Shown here piece after piece: positions 37,397 through 45,049 of a DNA stretch of 64,000 nucleotides. Below the pieces are notes generated by a model that saw only the letters and a program-made list of their open reading frames with translations, ran no database searches and was not told where the DNA came from. Made by a program: the position numbers and the translations under genes. Numbering within the stretch: position 1 is the stretch's first letter; every line of letters begins with the position of its first letter. Source of the stretch: Bacillus sp. MUM 116 (GTDB taxonomy: Bacteria; Bacillota; Bacilli; Bacillales; Cytobacillaceae); NCBI RefSeq assembly GCF_001866655.1, contig NZ_MLYR01000019.1:39322-103321 (forward strand). Reading direction: 5' to 3'.

Positions 37397-37708
37397 ATGT
37401 TCAATTTTCAAAATGAACTTCAAACTTTGGGAATGGATCATTTCCAAGTTGGTCAGTTAATTCCAATGGGTACTCAGAGTCAGGATCCGAGAATATTTGG
37501 CGCTATGCGTTGCGGTGGCATGATGTGCGGCGGTATGCGTTGCGGCGGCATGATGGGCGGCGGTATGCGTTGCGGCGGCATGATGTGCGGCGGTATGCGT
37601 TGCGGCGGCATGATGTGCGGCGGCATGATGGGCGGCGGCATGATGTGCGGCGGCATGATGTGCGGCGGAATGATGTGTGGCGGCATGATGCTTGGCGGCT
37701 TTATTTAG
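37397..37708 (+). CDS. Met/Cys/Gly pentapeptide-repeat peptide, heterocycloanthracin-like precursor
   Basis: 103 aa with GGGGAGG before the ATG. Residues 1-36 (MFNFQNELQTLGMDHFQVGQ then LIPMG..SQDPRIFGA) look like the leader of the heterocycloanthracin/sonorensin group of thiazole/oxazole-modified peptides. Residues 37-101 are thirteen tandem M-(M/R)-(C/G/L)-G-G units with ten cysteines, and the protein ends FI. In that family Cys residues of the repeat core are heterocyclised. No cyclodehydratase is encoded in the window, but such precursors are often remote from their enzymes. The core is richer in Met than known members. Alternatives are a metal-binding or spore-surface protein. Confidence 0.6.
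   Translation: MFNFQNELQTLGMDHFQVGQLIPMGTQSQDPRIFGAMRCGGMMCGGMRCGGMMGGGMRCGGMMCGGMRCGGMMCGGMMGGGMMCGGMMCGGMMCGGMMLGGFI
37505..37699 (+). repeat. Thirteen in-frame 15-bp repeats
   Basis: Thirteen consecutive 15-bp units of the type ATG CGT TGC GGC GGC or ATG ATG TGC GGC GGC fill the core of the gene. Units alternate between an Arg and a Met form in the first half, then become uniform (Met form), as expected from slippage or unequal exchange. Copy number probably varies between strains. Confidence 0.9.
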
Positions 37709-37740
37709 TTGTTTAGCTGTTTTGGAGGTTGGTAAATCTT

Positions 37741-37798
37741 CAACAAAAACTAATAAAACCCCCTTCCTAAAATTGAAAAGAAGTTTTATTTTTGTTAT
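37741..37798 (+). terminator. Terminator after the repeat gene
   Basis: AACAAAAACTAATAAAAC and GTTTTATTTTTGTT are imperfect inverted arms around a C-rich loop and end in T-rich DNA. Confidence 0.6.
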
Positions 37799-37850
37799 AA
37801 GGGGTACTGCCGACAATACGGATATTATACGCTAAGACATTTTTGAAAAT

Positions 37851-37895
37851 AAAAGCCCTGATTTTTCTACGTTAAGTAGAGAAATCAGGGCTTTT
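37851..37895. terminator. Isolated strong hairpin
   Basis: AAAAGCCCTGATTTTTCTAC (37851-37870) and GTAGAGAAATCAGGGCTTTT (37876-37895) pair at 19 of 20 positions over a 5-base loop with a T-run. No gene ends nearby on either strand, so it may mark a lost gene or an untranslated RNA. Confidence 0.6.
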
Positions 37896-38091
37896 TATTG
37901 CCTTCTTGTTTTCAAATTTTTTCGATTTTCAAATAATATATATTTCACTATCGCACCTGTTTGTTTAAGCGAACTTATTCACAATGTCGCATTTCTTGTA
38001 GAATGAATACAATCTCATTTATTTTTAAACCTTAAAAATGTATAACCCCATCCTAAAAATAGGAAAGGGTTAACATAAAGTTGTTTAATTA

Positions 38092-38269
38092 TTGATAAAG
38101 GCTCTTTTCGTAAACTTTGTTGCTTTTGGACCTTTATAAGGGTCAATTACTAAGTTTCTAGGCAATTTTCGCAAATGTCCTTACGAAAAGATGCCACGAA
38201 ACCTCTAGTTATACGGGTTGATGAACTTATACGAAAAACAACAATCTATGCGAAAATAGCCTTGATAAA
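38092..38269 (+). mobile_element. MITE-like element, copy 2 (162 bp, TSD TTGATAAA)
   Basis: Element 38100-38261, the same length, ends and orientation as copy 1, with scattered substitutions. Perfect 8-base duplications TTGATAAA at 38092-38099 and 38262-38269. Confidence 0.9.
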
Positions 38270-38335
38270 AAACACTTCTCCGAACTTAAAACTTACAATA
38301 AAGTCGTTTAGACACTAGGTTATTTCATCATAAAG

Positions 38336-38719
38336 TTACTTCTGCACAATCTGAATAAGGTTGCCGCATGTATCATCGAGGACAGCCAATGTGATTTCGC
38401 CCATTACTGTCGGCTCCATAGTAAACTTCACTCCGTGTTTTATTAATCGCTTGTATTCTTCGCGAACATCAGCAACGCCAAACATTGTTGCTGGGATGCC
38501 TTCGGCAAATATCTTCTTTTGATACTCTTTAGCGGCCGGATGGTTATTCGGTTCGAGCAAAAGCTCAGTACCGTCTTGATTATCGGGAGAAACAAGGGCT
38601 ATCCACCTATATTCTCCGACGGGAACGTCATGCTTTTTTACAAAGCCTAGCGTTTCTGTATAAAACTCCAATGCCTTGTCTTGATCTTGAACGAAGATAC
38701 TGGTAACAATGATTTTCAT
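38336..38719 (-). CDS. VOC (glyoxalase/bleomycin-resistance) family protein
   Basis: 127 aa, two beta-alpha-beta-beta-beta modules. MKIIVTSIFVQDQDKALEFYTETLGF opens the first and MFGVADVREEYKRLIKHGVKF the second; the metal Glu and His candidates are in GTELLLEP and near the C-terminal NLIQIV. ATG 38719 follows AAAGGAGG. It lies just before an ArsR-type regulator on the same strand, a common pairing in which the regulator controls the VOC gene. Confidence 0.85.
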   Translation of the reverse strand: MKIIVTSIFVQDQDKALEFYTETLGFVKKHDVPVGEYRWIALVSPDNQDGTELLLEPNNHPAAKEYQKKIFAEGIPATMFGVADVREEYKRLIKHGVKFTMEPTVMGEITLAVLDDTCGNLIQIVQK

Positions 38720-38822
38720 AATGTTTTTGCCTCCTTTGATATTTGCGACGTATGGTACTCCGCTAACAATCTGGCTCAAAGCAGAAAAACCAATACATTC
38801 GTCAGAAGTTTTTTTAATAAAA

Positions 38823-39137
38823 TTACTCTATCCATTCTTTTAGTAAATTTTTAAGTGGTTCCTTGTTGAATATCAGTACTCGATATTTTCCCTTTCGTTT
38901 TGATTTTACGAGCCCTGCATCTTCCAATGCAGAAAGATGTTTAGCTATGGCCTGTCGCGAAATGGAAAGGTCGTGCTTCATAATGAGACGTACCGTAAGC
39001 TCATACAACGTCAGCTCGTTGCGTTCGGATAATTCGTCTAATATAAGCCGCCGAGTAGAATCGCCAAGTGCTTTGAATATAACGTCTTTGTCCCAATTCA
39101 TATATCGAGTATAAGCAACTCTACGGTTGCTTGTCAA
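38823..39137 (-). CDS. ArsR-family transcriptional regulator
   Basis: About 104 aa winged-helix repressor: VIFKALGDSTRRLILDELSERNELTLYEL followed by SISRQAIAKHLSALEDAGLVKSKRKGKY, the recognition helix and wing. No metal-binding ELCV-C-D box, so it is not an arsenic sensor. TTG 39137 has GAGGAGGAG upstream; ATG 39101 has none. A promoter-like TTGACA(N18)TATACT with an AGCAAC/GTTGCT palindrome overlaps the TTG start, so a leaderless start at the ATG is possible. It shares its strand with the VOC gene. Confidence 0.85.
   Translation of the reverse strand: MTSNRRVAYTRYMNWDKDVIFKALGDSTRRLILDELSERNELTLYELTVRLIMKHDLSISRQAIAKHLSALEDAGLVKSKRKGKYRVLIFNKEPLKNLLKEWIE
39108..39137 (-). promoter_or_regulatory. 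Promoter-like sequence with palindrome at the ArsR gene start
   Basis: On the minus strand TTGACA (39137-39132), an 18-base spacer containing AGCAAC-CGTAGA-GTTGCT, then TATACT (39113-39108), only six bases before ATG 39101. If used, the mRNA would be leaderless and the palindrome would be an autorepression site. Confidence 0.4.
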
Positions 39138-39307
39138 ACTCCACTCCTCCTCTCCCCAATGGATATACAAAAAATATTGTTGAAGAATAGTTAGCTCAAT
39201 AACTGGAAAAATTATATGGATACTTTACCATTATCAAGCATTTTTAATGATTTTTTTATAACGTAAAAGTATGATAAAAGGGTTCAATAAATGTGGAGGT
39301 GAAAATT

Positions 39308-40438
39308 ATGAATCCCAAATATACACCACTATTCAAGCCAATTATCATGCGCAGCGGAATTCAATTAGATAATCGTGTGGTCATGGCACCCATGACCAAC
39401 TGGTCCTCAAATCCGGACGGAACGGTTTCTGATGATGAAATAAACTACTATGCACGTAGGGCAAAAGGTGTCAGTATGGTCGTTACAGCGTGCGCCAATG
39501 TCTCCGCTAACGGAAAAGGATTTCATGGTGAATTTGGAAGCGATCGTGATGACTTGATTCCAAGTTTACGCCGACTAGCTTCTGCGATTAAAGAACAAGG
39601 AGCAAAAGCAGTCCTGCAAATTTTCCATGGCGGCAGGATGTGTCCGCCAGAGTTAGTTCCAAATGGAGAAATTGTTAGTGCTAGTGCTGTTCCGGCAGAA
39701 CAAAGTGCAGGATCCAATCAAGTTCCTCGCGCTTTGAATGAGACAGAAATTCAATCCATTATTCGTGATTTTGGCGAGTCTACCCGGAGAGCAATCGAAG
39801 CTGGATTTGACGGGGTTGAAATACATGGAGCTAATGGGTATTTAATTCAGCAGTTCTTTTCACCACATTCCAACCGACGTGAAGATCAGTACGGCGGCAG
39901 TTTGGAAAAAAGATTATCATTTCCAATTGCAGTTGTAGATGAAGTGAAAAAGGTAGTAGCTGAAAATAAGAAACAACCATTCCTCGTTGGATATAGATTC
40001 TCACCAGAGGAACCTGAAACACCCGGAATTACAATGGCAGATACTCTTGCCTTAATAGATGTTTTGGCAAGTAAAGAGCTTGATTACCTGCATGTTTCCT
40101 TAATGGAGTTCTGGTCAACTCCAAGGCGTGGTGTTGAAGATTCCAGATCTCGCCTTGAAATTATTCAGGAGAAAGTTGGGGAAAGTGTTCCTGTGATTGG
40201 TGTAGGCTCAATTCACACAGCAGACGATGCTTTAAAAGCGATTCAAACTGGTGTTTCAATGATTGCAATCGGACGAGAGCTTATTATTGACCCTGATTGG
40301 GTTGAAAAGGTTAGACAAGGAAAAGAGTCTGAAATTGAAACAAAACTAAAGAAAGACGCCGGGTCTCGTCTTGTTGTGCCAGATCCTCTTTGGCAAAAGA
40401 TTGTCAACACACCTGGATGGTTTCCAATTGAAGATTAA
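39308..40438 (+). CDS. Old-yellow-enzyme family NADH:flavin oxidoreductase
   Basis: 376 aa FMN TIM barrel. Features: NRVVMAPMTNWSSNPDGTVS, ANVSANGKGFHGEFG, QIFHGGRM (substrate His region), GFDGVEIHGANGYLIQQFFSPHSNRREDQYGGS and VPVIGVGSIHTADDA. ATG 39308 follows GGAGGTG. It is divergent from the ArsR gene and may be regulated by it. Typical substrates are electrophilic enones or nitro compounds. Confidence 0.92.
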   Translation: MNPKYTPLFKPIIMRSGIQLDNRVVMAPMTNWSSNPDGTVSDDEINYYARRAKGVSMVVTACANVSANGKGFHGEFGSDRDDLIPSLRRLASAIKEQGAKAVLQIFHGGRMCPPELVPNGEIVSASAVPAEQSAGSNQVPRALNETEIQSIIRDFGESTRRAIEAGFDGVEIHGANGYLIQQFFSPHSNRREDQYGGSLEKRLSFPIAVVDEVKKVVAENKKQPFLVGYRFSPEEPETPGITMADTLALIDVLASKELDYLHVSLMEFWSTPRRGVEDSRSRLEIIQEKVGESVPVIGVGSIHTADDALKAIQTGVSMIAIGRELIIDPDWVEKVRQGKESEIETKLKKDAGSRLVVPDPLWQKIVNTPGWFPIED

Positions 40439-40449
40439 AAAAGACATAT

Positions 40450-40490
40450 AACTCCCAAATCGAAACCTACTGTTTCAATTTGGGAGTTTC
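40450..40490 (+). terminator. Terminator after the OYE gene
   Basis: AACTCCCAAAT (40450-40460) pairs with ATTTGGGAGTT (40478-40488), followed by TCTCCTTTG. Confidence 0.75.
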
Positions 40491-40641
40491 TCCTTTGTAC
40501 ACACTTAAGTGCCCTTAATATCTGTATAGGAATGTTTTTGAATTGAACTTCTTATCTCATTAACCCCTGAATATGATAAAATTCTATTCCTCTATTGGTT
40601 ATATCTAATGCAAAATCTACCAATACCGAAATCCCGGACCA

Positions 40642-40670
40642 TTGACTCATCCCTATCTTTATAATAATAT
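40642..40670 (+). promoter_or_regulatory. Predicted queT promoter
   Basis: TTGACT (40642-40647), a 17-base spacer and TAATAT (40665-40670), placing transcription start about 15 bases before the preQ1 aptamer. Confidence 0.55.
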
Positions 40671-40691
40671 ATTAATTTGAGCATTTTTAAA

Positions 40692-40728
40692 CGTGGTTCG
40701 AAAACCTCCCACGAAAAAAAACTAAGGA
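40692..40728 (+). promoter_or_regulatory. preQ1 class I riboswitch
   Basis: GTGGTTCGAAAACCTCCCAC forms the P1 hairpin with loop, followed by the A-rich strand and ACTAAGG, which folds back as the pseudoknot. The aptamer includes the start of the queT ribosome site AAGGAGAG. Ligand binding should therefore block translation directly. This is the known arrangement for preQ1-I control of queuosine-precursor transporters. Confidence 0.9.
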
Positions 40729-40740
40729 GAGAGTTACGAA

Positions 40741-41225
40741 TGAAAGTAAAAACGATTGTCGGAAACGGAATTCTAGCAGCTCTTTACATTGCCGTTTCAG
40801 CAGTTATACAGCCGTTTGGCTTCACGAATATCCAATTCCGTGTTTCGGAAATATTTAATCATCTAATTGTTTTTAATAAAAAGTATCTTTTTGGCATTAT
40901 TTTAGGTGTATTTCTTACAAACCTGTTTTTTTCACCAATAGCCGCTTATGACATTATTTTTGGTGTCGGCCAATCTTTGGTTGCCTCACTAATCACCATT
41001 TTAACCTCCAAGTATATTAGAAAAATCTACCTTCGAATGGTGGTTAATACGCTTGTTTTTACCGTAACAATGTTTTTTATTGCCATCGAACTTCATCTTG
41101 CTCTTCATTTACCGTTCTTATTAACTTGGCTTACAACGGCTGTTGGAGAATTTGTCGTAATGGCAGTTGGTGCACCTATTATGTATTTTATTAATAAGCA
41201 CGTGCATTTTGATGAAATTGTTTAA
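40741..41225 (+). CDS. queT: Queuosine-precursor transporter QueT
   Basis: 161-aa S-component (substrate-binding) membrane subunit of an energy-coupling-factor importer for queuosine precursors, with about five to six membrane segments. Family sequence: GILAALYIAVSAVIQPFGFTNIQFRVSEIFNHL and NKKYLFGIILGVFLTNLFFSP. ATG 40741 directly follows the preQ1 riboswitch. Its stop codon lies within the 8-base target duplication of a MITE, so the element inserted at the very end of the gene. Confidence 0.93.
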
Positions 41226-41400
41226 TAAAGGCTAATTTCGCATAGATTGTTGTTTTTCGTATAAGATCATCAACCTATATAACTAAATGCTTCGTGGCAT
41301 CTTTTCGTAGGAACATTTGCGAAAATTGCCTAGAAACTTAAGTATTTGACCATTATTAGGGTCCAAAAGCAACAAAGTTTACGAAATGAGCCCTAATAAA
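41222..41400 (-). mobile_element. MITE-like element, copy 3 (163 bp, inverted)
   Basis: Element 41230-41392 in opposite orientation to the other copies, from GGCTAATTTCGCATAGATTG to AAGTTTACGAAATGAGCC. Flanks TTAATAAA (41222-41229) and CTAATAAA (41393-41400) agree at 7 of 8 bases. It is inserted at the queT stop codon. Confidence 0.85.
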
Positions 41401-41411
41401 AAAATCTATCA

Positions 41412-41445
41412 AAAAAGGATTGGGTAATGGATCCCAATCCTTTTT
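41412..41445. terminator. Terminator between MITE copy 3 and the membrane protein gene
   Basis: AAAAAGGATTGGG pairs with CCCAATCCTTTTT over an 8-base loop. It serves the minus-strand gene and possibly queT transcripts reading through the MITE. Confidence 0.85.
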
Positions 41446-41454
41446 CAATTCTGC

Positions 41455-42552
41455 CTATAGTGGAACATTCAACTGCTTTTTTTCTTCATATTGTTTTAAA
41501 TCATTTCGGTAGGCTTGGATGAAATGGCTGGCATATAGGCATACCTCAAGGACAAGCAGGCTGGGAACAGCCCATATTCCAATTGTAATAATTTGTTTTT
41601 GAATCACAGATAAAACGGAAAATCCCGGAACTGTCAGGTATGTAAAAGTAAAAAACATACCAAACGTAAAAACCCTGCTCCATTGACTTAAATCATAAAT
41701 CAAGATTGCCTTCTTCATACCGTAACACTTTATTCGTTTTATCAGACGATATACCTCAATCACTTCAACCACAGCAAATATAATCGCAGCACATAGCCAA
41801 ATAACCATGATTCCCTGCTCACTAACAGCGTGCGATTTTATGCTGGCTAGACCTGTAATGGACAAAGCGCCATGGAGGATGCAGTTGGTGTTATTCCAGT
41901 CCTTTTCAATCGACCACGATGACGGTTTCATGAAGTATCTCTTTACAATGATAAAGGCACTGAGCAAATAAAAGCATACCCCGAGTGTAAGAAAGAGATG
42001 ATCAACAGCGATAGGCACCTTTTTGTAAACTGCACTCATGACAAGCACCAAGGATTGTGTACTGACTGTCGTCAAGAGCAGGATACCGTGAACATTTTTG
42101 TTGAGCCGTTTCGAGTTTAATTCGAAAAATGCCTGAATACAAATAAGGACATAAACGAACCACAAGCCAAAATTAAAATAGGAAATAATTTTTGCAATGA
42201 TCGCCCATTCGGAAAACATCTTTGCAATTAAAATTGTACAGATTGAGGTCCCCGCGACCCAGGTTCCGATTCCAAATCGATTGATGGGATTGGAATAATG
42301 GATTTCCCTAAACTTTTTGCTAAAAAACGCCATGAGGATTGAAAAAGAAAAAGAGCACCATAAAGCGAAATTGATGACACTGAGAATCTTTTCAAGTAAA
42401 TGAATTCCGAAAAAATTGGAAAGTACCCCCTGGGTGATAATCCCCAATGACATAACAGCAGCCATTGTTGATGTCGGGACATATATTTTTTTTATAAGAA
42501 AAAACGCAATAAGGCCTGCGCAGAGAAGGATAAAAATAGAAAAATATAACAC
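41455..42552 (-). CDS. Ten-segment membrane protein, possibly TDT/SLAC1-like
   Basis: About 365 aa, nearly all hydrophobic, ten predicted membrane segments. PINRFGIGTWVAGTSICTILIAK resembles the voltage-dependent anion channel/TDT (tellurite-resistance, dicarboxylate) fold, but the match is partial. The start is set at GTG 42552 with AAGGTGAT upstream; GTG 42561 is an alternative. It is a single gene. The substrate is unknown. Confidence 0.6.
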   Translation of the reverse strand: MLYFSIFILLCAGLIAFFLIKKIYVPTSTMAAVMSLGIITQGVLSNFFGIHLLEKILSVINFALWCSFSFSILMAFFSKKFREIHYSNPINRFGIGTWVAGTSICTILIAKMFSEWAIIAKIISYFNFGLWFVYVLICIQAFFELNSKRLNKNVHGILLLTTVSTQSLVLVMSAVYKKVPIAVDHLFLTLGVCFYLLSAFIIVKRYFMKPSSWSIEKDWNNTNCILHGALSITGLASIKSHAVSEQGIMVIWLCAAIIFAVVEVIEVYRLIKRIKCYGMKKAILIYDLSQWSRVFTFGMFFTFTYLTVPGFSVLSVIQKQIITIGIWAVPSLLVLEVCLYASHFIQAYRNDLKQYEEKKQLNVPL

Positions 42553-42740
42553 TATTATCACCTTAGAAAAATAATAAATTCAACTAATTGTAACATTTAT
42601 AGGTTGATTTTTTAAATGATTAATGAATTCCAATTTAATATGGGGAGGGATTGGTTTGAAATATAGTCAATATGAAAAATGTGGTAATATAGATTTAGGA
42701 ATTGATTTTTATTCGAATTGGAAGGGAGAGTTTGAAATTG

Positions 42741-43250
42741 TTGCAGCGACCTAATGAAAGTGAATATCCTGCTTATTATCAACCTTATATTCAATTAGTT
42801 CCTGAGGGTAATCTCCTGCAGGTTCTAAAAGATGAGCTCCAAAAAACGATTACACTTTTCGAAGGGATTTCCGAGGAAGACAGTTATTTCCGGTATGACG
42901 AGAAAAAATGGAGTATCAAAGAAGTGCTTTGCCATATGGCAGATACGGAGAGAATCATGAGCTACCGTCTGCTGCGTGTTGGACGCGGGGATGAGACACC
43001 TCTTGCCGGCTTTAATGAGAACGATTATGTGAATGGTTCTCAAATTGAACGGCTGCCATTGAAAAATATCCTCGAGGATTTTTTAGCAACAAGAAATGCC
43101 ACCATTAGCCTGATTCAAAACATGCCGGAAACTGCGTGGGAAAATAAAGGGTTTGCCAACGACACGCCCATTACCACCCGTGCCATCGCCTACATCATCG
43201 CCGGCCACGCCATCCACCACAAAAAACTCATAACAGAAAGATACCTTTAA
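42741..43250 (+). CDS. DinB-family protein
   Basis: 169 aa four-helix bundle: LLQVLKDELQKTITLFEGISEEDSYFRYDEKKWSIKEVLCHMADTERIMSYRLLRV carries the first metal His, and IAYIIAGHAIHHKKLITERYL the C-terminal H-x-x-x-H-H-K pair. These DinB/YfiT relatives are thiol- or metal-dependent enzymes of mixed function. The start is taken as TTG 42741 (giving MQRPNE), downstream of AAGGGAGAG. A dispersed repeat follows the stop. Confidence 0.85.
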   Translation: MQRPNESEYPAYYQPYIQLVPEGNLLQVLKDELQKTITLFEGISEEDSYFRYDEKKWSIKEVLCHMADTERIMSYRLLRVGRGDETPLAGFNENDYVNGSQIERLPLKNILEDFLATRNATISLIQNMPETAWENKGFANDTPITTRAIAYIIAGHAIHHKKLITERYL

Positions 43251-43252
43251 AT

Positions 43253-43309
43253 CGGTGCCTGACACCGTTCGTGGACAAATGACCAAATTTGTCCACGTGG
43301 TGTGGACGT
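43253..43309 (+). repeat. CCTGTCAC-type dispersed repeat, copy 2
   Basis: CGGTGCCTGACACCGTTCGTGGACAAAT then ATTTGTCCAC. GGTG-CCTGA-CACC is a small palindrome, and GTGGACAAAT/ATTTGTCCAC a 10-bp hairpin. It begins three bases after the DinB gene stop. Confidence 0.65.
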
Positions 43310-43384
43310 CTATTTTGCACTAATTTAATTTTTTATCAAAATTTATGTTGCGAACATTTGTTCTTGATTATATAATTTATTTAT

Positions 43385-43455
43385 GGGCAATAATAGGATT
43401 TGTGTTTCTTCATTGATTTTGTGAGAATCAATGAACTAGTTGTTCATCTTTGCCC
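43385..43455 (+). promoter_or_regulatory. Structured leader upstream of the VOC gene
   Basis: GGGCAA (43385-43390) and TTGCCC (43450-43455) close a domain containing the hairpin TTCATTGATT (43409-43418) / AATCAATGAA (43426-43435). It lies 44 bases before the gene. It matches no riboswitch class I know and could equally be an operator. Confidence 0.4.
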
Positions 43456-43498
43456 TAAGCAAATAAAAAAATATAAATGAACCGGGAGATGATTTATT

Positions 43499-43927
43499 AT
43501 GTCAGTACGTTTAATTCCTTATTTAGTGATGGATGGGAATGCAAAAGAAGCAATTCAATTCTACCAAAAGGCATTGGATGCCCAAGTTCTGTTTTCTCAA
43601 TCTTTCGGTGAAATGCCGGAAAATCCGGAGTTCCCTATTCCTGCGGATGCAAAGGATCGTATCTCACACGCAACAATAAAAATTGGTGATTCGGATCTAA
43701 TGTTCTCTGATACGTTTCCTGGTCAGCCGCATCAAAGTGGATCACAAGTTACTATTTGTATAACAACTGATGATGCGGAAAAAGCAAAAAAATTCTTTGA
43801 TGCTTTATCGGACAACGGTCAGGTGACCATGCCGCTGCAAGAAACTTTTTTTAGCCCTGCATATGGCAACGTAATCGACAAGTACGGTGTACACTTCCAA
43901 ATCTTCACGGAAGGCAAACAACATTAA
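43499..43927 (+). CDS. PhnB-like VOC family protein
   Basis: 142 aa of the PhnB/YjdN type: RLIPYLVMDGNAKEAIQFYQKALDAQV, DRISHATIKIGDSDLMFSDTFPG, and the second module VTICITTDDAEKAKKFFDAL with YGNVIDKYGVHFQIF. GGGAGATG precedes the ATG. The function of this subfamily is unsettled (often annotated 3-demethylubiquinone methyltransferase-like). Confidence 0.88.
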   Translation: MSVRLIPYLVMDGNAKEAIQFYQKALDAQVLFSQSFGEMPENPEFPIPADAKDRISHATIKIGDSDLMFSDTFPGQPHQSGSQVTICITTDDAEKAKKFFDALSDNGQVTMPLQETFFSPAYGNVIDKYGVHFQIFTEGKQH

Positions 43928-43968
43928 TAAATCTTTCACCTTGTGTTTTACATAATAAAAAAGAAAAC

Positions 43969-44003
43969 GGCCCTTCGCTATCATGCAAGAGCCGTTTTCC
44001 TAT
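43969..44003. terminator. Bidirectional terminator
   Basis: GAAAACGGC (43973-43981) pairs with GCCGTTTTC (43991-43999), between convergent genes. Confidence 0.8.
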
Positions 44004-44051
44004 TCCTAAGCCTTCCTCAACCAAAGACTTCCCTTTATGACCTAAATGCCA

Positions 44052-44660
44052 TTAACCCATTTTCCTCTTTGATGCTGCCGGCTGGTATTTCCTCATCGGT
44101 CCATATTCAAGGACCTCCTGTAAATAAAGGTTTCCATTTGGGCTTGTTTTTTTGAGCAATTCCATTAAGTATGTAATGTCGTCCATCGCCCTATGTGTTT
44201 GATGATTGGTGATATCGTGCGATTGTAATAGTGTAAGCAGCTTTCCATTAGGGAAACCATAGTTTTTCCATGGAACATTACGCATCGTGCAATACCATTT
44301 CAAGTCGTTAACCTCTGGATACATGCGAACCAAAAAGCTGCGGTCAAATGAGGCATTATGGGCAAGGATAGAATCCGCACGTTGAAAATAGGTTTTAATT
44401 TTTACGTCATAAAAACTTTTCCCTTGAACGGATTCATAGGGAATGCCATGCACCCTAAAAGCTCTTTCATAGTTATTCCGGGCAGTACTGGATAATGGCT
44501 CCCTCAGAAAAGAGTCTTCCTCAAGGACATTTAAAATCTCTCCGGTATCATCCCGATAAGAAAATAATTTTAAGGCAAGTTCAATCACTTCATCGGTCGC
44601 AGGTCCTAATCCAGTTGTTTCTACATCGACTAACAATCCTAATTTTTCAATATTCCGCAA
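44052..44660 (-). CDS. 3'-5' exonuclease of the DnaQ/RNase T superfamily
   Basis: About 202 aa, DEDDh type. Exo I LLVDVETTGLGP, Exo II SILAHNASFDRSFLV and Exo III HRAMDDITYL are all intact, unlike the variant exonuclease after amtB. TTG 44660 is preferred, with AAAGGTGA upstream; GTG 44669 is inside that site. Single gene, substrate (DNA or RNA) unknown. Confidence 0.9.
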   Translation of the reverse strand: MRNIEKLGLLVDVETTGLGPATDEVIELALKLFSYRDDTGEILNVLEEDSFLREPLSSTARNNYERAFRVHGIPYESVQGKSFYDVKIKTYFQRADSILAHNASFDRSFLVRMYPEVNDLKWYCTMRNVPWKNYGFPNGKLLTLLQSHDITNHQTHRAMDDITYLMELLKKTSPNGNLYLQEVLEYGPMRKYQPAASKRKMG

Positions 44661-45049
44661 ACTGATCACCTTTTAATATTAATGTTACCCCTATTATAAC
44701 AAAGCTTAACTCAGCTTCCTATTTCCAAAATCAGCAAGATAGAGCTGTGTGCCTTCGGTTAAAATGAAAACCTCCATCATTGTAAAAAAACACAATCCGA
44801 TAAAGATAAATGAGGGCATTTAACCCAATCTTTGAACAATGTGATTACCAAAAACATACCTTAATAGTAAATACAAGGTGAAAGTCCGTGGCCCCCATAT
44901 GCCACGGACAAATTTCAAATGCGAAAAGTCTAATTTTATCCATCTTTTCTGTCAAACAGAAGATGGATTATTTTTTCTTTTTTCATCTGAATGAACAAGT
45001 AATCTGAATCTCCTTCACTTCAAAAATGTTCCAAGTATGGCACTCCCCT
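44661..45049. other. 390-base intergenic region with hairpins
   Basis: TCCGTGGC (44885-44892) / GCCACGGA (44901-44908) forms a perfect 8-bp hairpin, followed by a terminator at 44938-44978. A minus-strand frame at 44706-44780 (reads MEVFILTEGTQLYLADFG) looks protein-like but has no ribosome site. A small untranslated RNA on the plus strand ending at the terminator is possible. Confidence 0.35.
44938..44978 (+). terminator. Terminator without an obvious gene
   Basis: ATCCATCTTTTCTG (44938-44951) pairs with CAGAAGATGGAT (44957-44968), with a T-bulge, followed by TATTTTTTC. No plus-strand gene ends upstream within 1 kb. Confidence 0.7.

Noticed and set aside
37505..37699. Possible CRISPR-like array
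   Set aside because: Units are contiguous 15-bp coding repeats with no spacers; the 21-bp arrays at 19.0 and 31.6 kb also lack CRISPR geometry.
37457..37816. Long open frames on the minus strand and in other plus frames across the Cys-rich repeat (His/Ala-, Pro/Met- and Arg/His-rich translations)
   Set aside because: They result from the 15-bp repeat, which is open in several frames; none has a ribosome site.
40501..40640. Minus-strand open stretch reading GISVLVDFALDITNRGIEF
   Set aside because: Protein-like, but no start codon with a ribosome site and no recognisable family; may be a relic but evidence is too thin.
44706..44780. 24-aa minus-strand frame upstream of the exonuclease gene
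   Set aside because: Looks peptide-like but lacks a ribosome site and lies in the promoter region.
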